This document shows, piece after piece, positions 4,457 to 8,295 of a DNA stretch of 8,295 nt; positions within the stretch are counted from its first letter, which is position 1, and the number at the start of each line of letters is the position of its first letter. The translations under genes and the position numbers were made by a program. This DNA is from Deltaproteobacteria bacterium (lineage in GTDB: Bacteria > Desulfobacterota > GWC2-55-46 > UBA9637), in the NCBI GenBank assembly GCA_016234985.1, contig JACRNK010000280.1, positions 1 through 8,295 on the forward strand, in the 5' to 3' direction. Under the pieces are notes generated by a model. That model had not been told where the DNA came from. It saw only the letters and a list, made by a program, of their open reading frames with translations, and did not search any database.

Positions 4457-7400
4457 ATGGGACATGTTTTATTAAATGGGGCAATCCTCAGAAAGGATTA
4501 CTCCCGCATAGGTAAGATAGTAGACATACCTAACCTGATTGATGTCCAGAAAAAGTCATATCAACAATTTCTGCAATTAGCCGTGAAGCCCGAGGCGCAA
4601 AGCGATATCGGCCTGCGGGGCGTATTTAAAAGCATTTTTCCCATAAAGGATTACAGCGGCGCTGCATCGCTGGATTTTGTGAATTACATATTAGAGGACC
4701 CCAAGTACAGTGTTGAGGAATGCCAGCAGAGAGGCATGACCTATGCCTCTCCTATTAAGATAATTGTAAGGCTTATTGTGTGGGATAAGGATGCTGCAAC
4801 CGGCGCCCAAACTATAAGGGATGTGAAAGAGCAGGAGATATACTTTGGAGAAGTTCCGCTCATGACCGATAACGGAACTTTTATTATCAACGGAACAGAA
4901 AGGGTTATCGTTAGCCAGCTCCACAGGTCTCCCGGTGTGTTTTTTGAATATGAAAAGGGGAAAGGCTATGCGAGCGGAAAACTTCAGTATACAGCAAGAG
5001 TAATACCGTATCGCGGCTCATGGCTTGATTTTGAATTTGACCAAAAGGATTGGCTTTATGTGCGCATAGATAAGCGGAGGAAGATGCTTGCCACAATCCT
5101 TCTCAAGGCATTGGGTTATTCTATAGAAGAGCTTCTTAATTATTTTTATCCTGCCGAGGAGATTGTCCTGGAAGGCAAGAAAATATTAAGGAAGGTGGAA
5201 CCCGACCAGCTTATAGGCCGGAAGGCAAGCCAGGATATAAAGGATCCAAAAACCGATGAGATAATTATAAAAAAAGAAAGAAAGTTTAACAGGGCAACTA
5301 TAAAGAGGCTTGTCGCCGCCGGCATTAAATATATACCGGCTGAAGTAGAAGATATATTGGGCAAGGTGGTTGCAAGAGATATTGTTGATCATAAAACAGG
5401 CGAAGTGATACTGGAATGCAATCAGAATATTACAAAAGAAAAGCTGGCCGATATAGAAAAAAGAGGAATAGAAAAATTTCAGCTTCTCTTTACCGAAGGA
5501 ATCGGCCCCTTCTTTAGAGATGTTCTCATAAATGATAGAATTGCAAATGAGGAAACAAAGATTATTCAAACCTATCGCAAGGAAAATCCTGACGATACTA
5601 CTACCAATATAACCATAAATGCCATGGTGGAAATATACAAAAGGCTTAAGCCTGGCGATCCGCCTACCGTGGCTGCGGTGCGGCAGCACTTTAACAACCT
5701 GTTCTTTTCCGCTGACAGATATGATCTTTCAAAGGTCGGCAGATTAAAGCTCAACAGAAAACTTGGATTTGATGTCTCTCTGGAAACTACCACGTTGCGC
5801 AAGGAAGATATTCTCGGCGTGGTCCGTTATCTCGTTGGCCTGAAAAACGGACAGGGGGTTGTGGATGATATAGACCATCTTGGCAACAGGAGGATAAGAT
5901 CGGTCGGCGAACTTCTTGAGAATCAATACAGGATAGGGCTTTTACGGATGGAAAGGGCGGTCAAGGAGAGGATAAGCCTTGGAGAATTAGAGACGCTTAT
6001 GCCGCATGACCTTATAAATCCAAAACCGGTTGCAGCGGTAGTGAGAGAGTTTTTTGGCGCCAGCCAGCTTTCGCAATTTATGGACCAAACCAATCCGCTG
6101 TCAGAGATTACGCACAAGAGAAGGCTCTCTGCTCTTGGACCAGGCGGACTTACAAGAGAGAGGGCAGGGTTTGAAGTCAGGGACGTCCATGCCACACACT
6201 ACGGAAGAATATGCCCCATAGAAACGCCGGAAGGGCCGAACATAGGGCTTATAGTATCACTCAGCACATATGCAAGGGTGAATGAATTTGGATTTATAGA
6301 AACTCCATACAGAGAAGCCGCTCACGGCAAGGTGACCAACAAAATAAGATTTCTTTCCGCATTGGATGAAGAGAGCCATGTTATAGCTCAGGCCAATGCG
6401 CCTCTTGATAAAGACGGCAGATTTACCACAGATATGGTTTCTGCAAGAAAGGGCGGAGAATTTGTCATGGCAAGGCCTGAGGATATTACCCTGATGGATG
6501 TCTCCCCAAATCAGTTGGTAAGTATTGCTTCCGCGCTTGTGCCGTTTCTTGAAAATGATGACGCCAACAGGGCGCTTATGGGTTCAAATATGCAGCGCCA
6601 GGCTGTTCCGCTGGTGCAGACGGATGCGCCGCTTATTGGAACAGGCATTGAAGAAGTGGTTGCGAAGGATTCCGGCGTTACAATAATTGCCAGAAAAGAC
6701 GGCGTTGTGGAAAGTGTGGACGCCTCCAGAATAGTTGTAAGGTGCAGCGACGAGGTTGATATTTACAATCTGGCAAAGTTTAAGAGGTCCAATCAGAACA
6801 CATGCATAAATCAGAAGCCGATAGTGCGGGTTGGCGACAGGGTGGGCAAAGGAGTTGTGATAGCAGACGGGCCGTCAACAGACCACGGAGAGCTTGCGCT
6901 CGGCAGAAATGTCCTTGTTGCATTCATGCCGTGGGGCGGATATAACTTTGAAGATTCCATACTGCTAAGCGAGCGCCTCCATAAAGAAGATGTGTTTACA
7001 TCTGTTCATATAGAGGAATTTGAAATAATGGCCAGGGATATAAAACTTGGCAAGGAGGATATTACAAGAGATATCCCGAATATAGGCGAAGATACGCTCA
7101 AGGATTTAGATGAAAGCGGGATAGTGCGGGTCGGCGCGGAGGTAGGGCCAGGGGATATACTGGTAGGCAAGGTGACGCCTAAAGGCGAGACTCAGCTTTC
7201 CCCGGAAGAAAAGCTGCTTCGCGCCATATTTGGAGAAAAGGCAGAAGATGTAAAAGACACCTCTCTAAAGGTTCCGCCCGGCATAGAGGGGGTTGTCATA
7301 GATGTCAAGGTTTTTTCAAGAAGAGGAGCGGAAAGGGATGAGAGAAGCAAATCTATTGAGGACAGGGAAGTAGCCAAGCTATTAAAGGATAAAGACGATG

Positions 7401-8295
7401 AGATCAAGATTGTGAGGGATAATGCCTTTAAGAGGGTGAAGAAACTGCTTTTGGGGAAGCATTTATCCGAAAAGTTAATGGATAAGAAGGGCAATGTCGT
7501 TCTGAAGAAAGGCGCGGCCATTACAGAAGATATATTAGACAAGCTTCCTATGGGCAAGTGGGATGAGGTGTCTATAACAGATGAGCATGCTGAGAAGGAA
7601 GTGAAGCATACCCTTGATAATTTTAACGAGCAGGTGGATCTCATAAAGGTTGTATTTGATGAGAGGATAGACAGGCTTAAGAGAGGCGATGAGCTTCCTC
7701 CCGGTGTCATAAAAATGGTTAAGGTTTATATAGCCATGAAGAGAAAGATATCGGTCGGGGATAAGATGGCCGGAAGACATGGGAACAAAGGGGTTGTCTC
7801 CAGGATATTGCCTGAAGAGGATATGCCTTATCTGGCAGACGGGACGCCGGTTGACATAGTCTTAAACCCGCTGGGCGTTCCTTCAAGAATGAATGTCGGG
7901 CAGATATTGGAAACACATCTTGGCTGGGCTGCAAGGAGCCTGGGAGAGCAGCTGGCTGCATACATGGAGAAAGATTTCAGCCCTAATGCCTTGCGGGAAA
8001 AGCTTAAGAAGACATACGGCTCTCCTGATTTCAGCAGGTTTTTAAACGATCTTTCCGACAAGGATGTTGTAGCTGTGGCCAAGAGACTTAAAAAAGGAAT
8101 ATTTATATCAAGCCCGGTATTCGACGGAGCTACTGAACAGGATATAAAAAATCTGCTTGAAAAAGGGGGGTTATCGCTTAATGGCAAGGTTACCCTCTGT
8201 GACGGCAGAACCGGAGAGCCGTTTGATCAGGATGTTACCGTCGGCGTCATGTATATGTTGAAGCTCCACCACCTTGTAGAAGACAAGATACATGC
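4457..8295 (+). CDS. rpoB: DNA-directed RNA polymerase beta subunit, 3'-truncated by window edge
   Basis: RpoB is the second-largest RNA polymerase subunit, forming one side of the active-centre cleft. The frame is open for 1279 codons and continues past the window; about 90-100 residues are missing, including the part after KIHA. The N-terminus [20 protein letters not shown] follows AAAGGAG (4444-4450) at 6-nt spacing. The rifampicin pocket is at about 536-561 ([25 protein letters not shown]). D543, H553, R556 and S558 match E. coli D516, H526, R529 and S531, so no common resistance change is present. [16 protein letters not shown] follows. The active-site lysines K1103 and K1111 lie in [12 protein letters not shown] and match E. 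coli K1065 and K1073. A charged, helix-rich stretch at about 957-1078 corresponds to the insertion that proteobacterial RpoB carries before this motif. rpoC probably follows. Confidence 0.98.
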   Translation, partial: MGHVLLNGAILRKDYSRIGKIVDIPNLIDVQKKSYQQFLQLAVKPEAQSDIGLRGVFKSIFPIKDYSGAASLDFVNYILEDPKYSVEECQQRGMTYASPIKIIVRLIVWDKDAATGAQTIRDVKEQEIYFGEVPLMTDNGTFIINGTERVIVSQLHRSPGVFFEYEKGKGYASGKLQYTARVIPYRGSWLDFEFDQKDWLYVRIDKRRKMLATILLKALGYSIEELLNYFYPAEEIVLEGKKILRKVEPDQLIGRKASQDIKDPKTDEIIIKKERKFNRATIKRLVAAGIKYIPAEVEDILGKVVARDIVDHKTGEVILECNQNITKEKLADIEKRGIEKFQLLFTEGIGPFFRDVLINDRIANEETKIIQTYRKENPDDTTTNITINAMVEIYKRLKPGDPPTVAAVRQHFNNLFFSADRYDLSKVGRLKLNRKLGFDVSLETTTLRKEDILGVVRYLVGLKNGQGVVDDIDHLGNRRIRSVGELLENQYRIGLLRMERAVKERISLGELETLMPHDLINPKPVAAVVREFFGASQLSQFMDQTNPLSEITHKRRLSALGPGGLTRERAGFEVRDVHATHYGRICPIETPEGPNIGLIVSLSTYARVNEFGFIETPYREAAHGKVTNKIRFLSALDEESHVIAQANAPLDKDGRFTTDMVSARKGGEFVMARPEDITLMDVSPNQLVSIASALVPFLENDDANRALMGSNMQRQAVPLVQTDAPLIGTGIEEVVAKDSGVTIIARKDGVVESVDASRIVVRCSDEVDIYNLAKFKRSNQNTCINQKPIVRVGDRVGKGVVIADGPSTDHGELALGRNVLVAFMPWGGYNFEDSILLSERLHKEDVFTSVHIEEFEIMARDIKLGKEDITRDIPNIGEDTLKDLDESGIVRVGAEVGPGDILVGKVTPKGETQLSPEEKLLRAIFGEKAEDVKDTSLKVPPGIEGVVIDVKVFSRRGAERDERSKSIEDREVAKLLKDKDDEIKIVRDNAFKRVKKLLLGKHLSEKLMDKKGNVVLKKGAAITEDILDKLPMGKWDEVSITDEHAEKEVKHTLDNFNEQVDLIKVVFDERIDRLKRGDELPPGVIKMVKVYIAMKRKISVGDKMAGRHGNKGVVSRILPEEDMPYLADGTPVDIVLNPLGVPSRMNVGQILETHLGWAARSLGEQLAAYMEKDFSPNALREKLKKTYGSPDFSRFLNDLSDKDVVAVAKRLKKGIFISSPVFDGATEQDIKNLLEKGGLSLNGKVTLCDGRTGEPFDQDVTVGVMYMLKLHHLVEDKIH

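Noticed and set aside
6062..6139. Rifampicin-resistance substitution in rpoB
   Set aside because: The residues matching E. coli Q513, D516, H526, R529 and S531 are all wild type.
5146..8187. Several minus-strand open frames opposite rpoB
   Set aside because: The plus strand is an uninterrupted, conserved RpoB; the antisense frames are composition artefacts.

Overview
The window is a stretch of bacterial chromosome carrying the conserved translation/transcription cluster tuf – rpmG – tRNA-Trp – secE – nusG – rplK – rplA – rplJ – rplL – rpoB, all on the + strand. tuf is cut by the left edge and rpoB by the right edge. No plasmid, phage, CRISPR, transposase or other accessory gene is visible, and no gene-free stretch exceeds 300 bases.

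Organism: the gene order, a short one-TM SecE, a C-type (zinc ribbon) L33, an RpoB with a proteobacteria-like insertion before the active-site lysines, moderate GC by eye, and heavy use of ATA (Ile) and AGA/AGG (Arg) suggest a Gram-negative lineage near Nitrospirota or the former Deltaproteobacteria. This is an inference; the window holds no decisive marker.

Layout: 1-828 is the C-terminal two thirds of EF-Tu, with an unusual four-cysteine insertion and codon use unlike its neighbours. 838-872 is a hairpin, 891-1040 rpmG, 1043-1104 a terminator-like AT-rich hairpin, and 1107-1183 tRNA-Trp(CCA) with encoded CCA. 1258-1449 is secE, 1447-1531 a MITE-like inverted-repeat element, and 1542-2072 nusG. 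2094-2519 is rplK and 2522-3217 rplA, tightly coupled. 3222-3277 is a repeat, 3280-3390 an L10-type leader, 3398-3916 rplJ (TTG start), and 3963-4349 rplL. 4351-4441 is a long hairpin with a T-run, and 4457 to the end is rpoB.

How the genes work together: EF-Tu, L33, tRNA-Trp, L11, L1, L10 and L7/L12 serve elongation and form the factor-recruiting side of the ribosome. NusG and RpoB belong to the transcription machinery, and SecE to the Sec translocon. The L10 leader probably regulates rplJ-rplL. Hairpins between genes, notably the one between rplL and rpoB, could lower expression of the RNA polymerase subunit relative to the ribosomal proteins.

Most notable: the coding content is ordinary, but the intergenic DNA is not. 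Three sequence families (AATTNNN, NAGCAGT-like and NGATTNN) are each built on a 7-nt period. Most are arranged as inverted repeats, and they sit within a few bases of gene 3' ends, sometimes overlapping the stop codon. A fourth, non-heptameric element with 16-bp inverted ends begins exactly at the secE stop. I see no new enzyme or defence system; the heptamer-phased hairpin repeats are the best candidate for something under-described.
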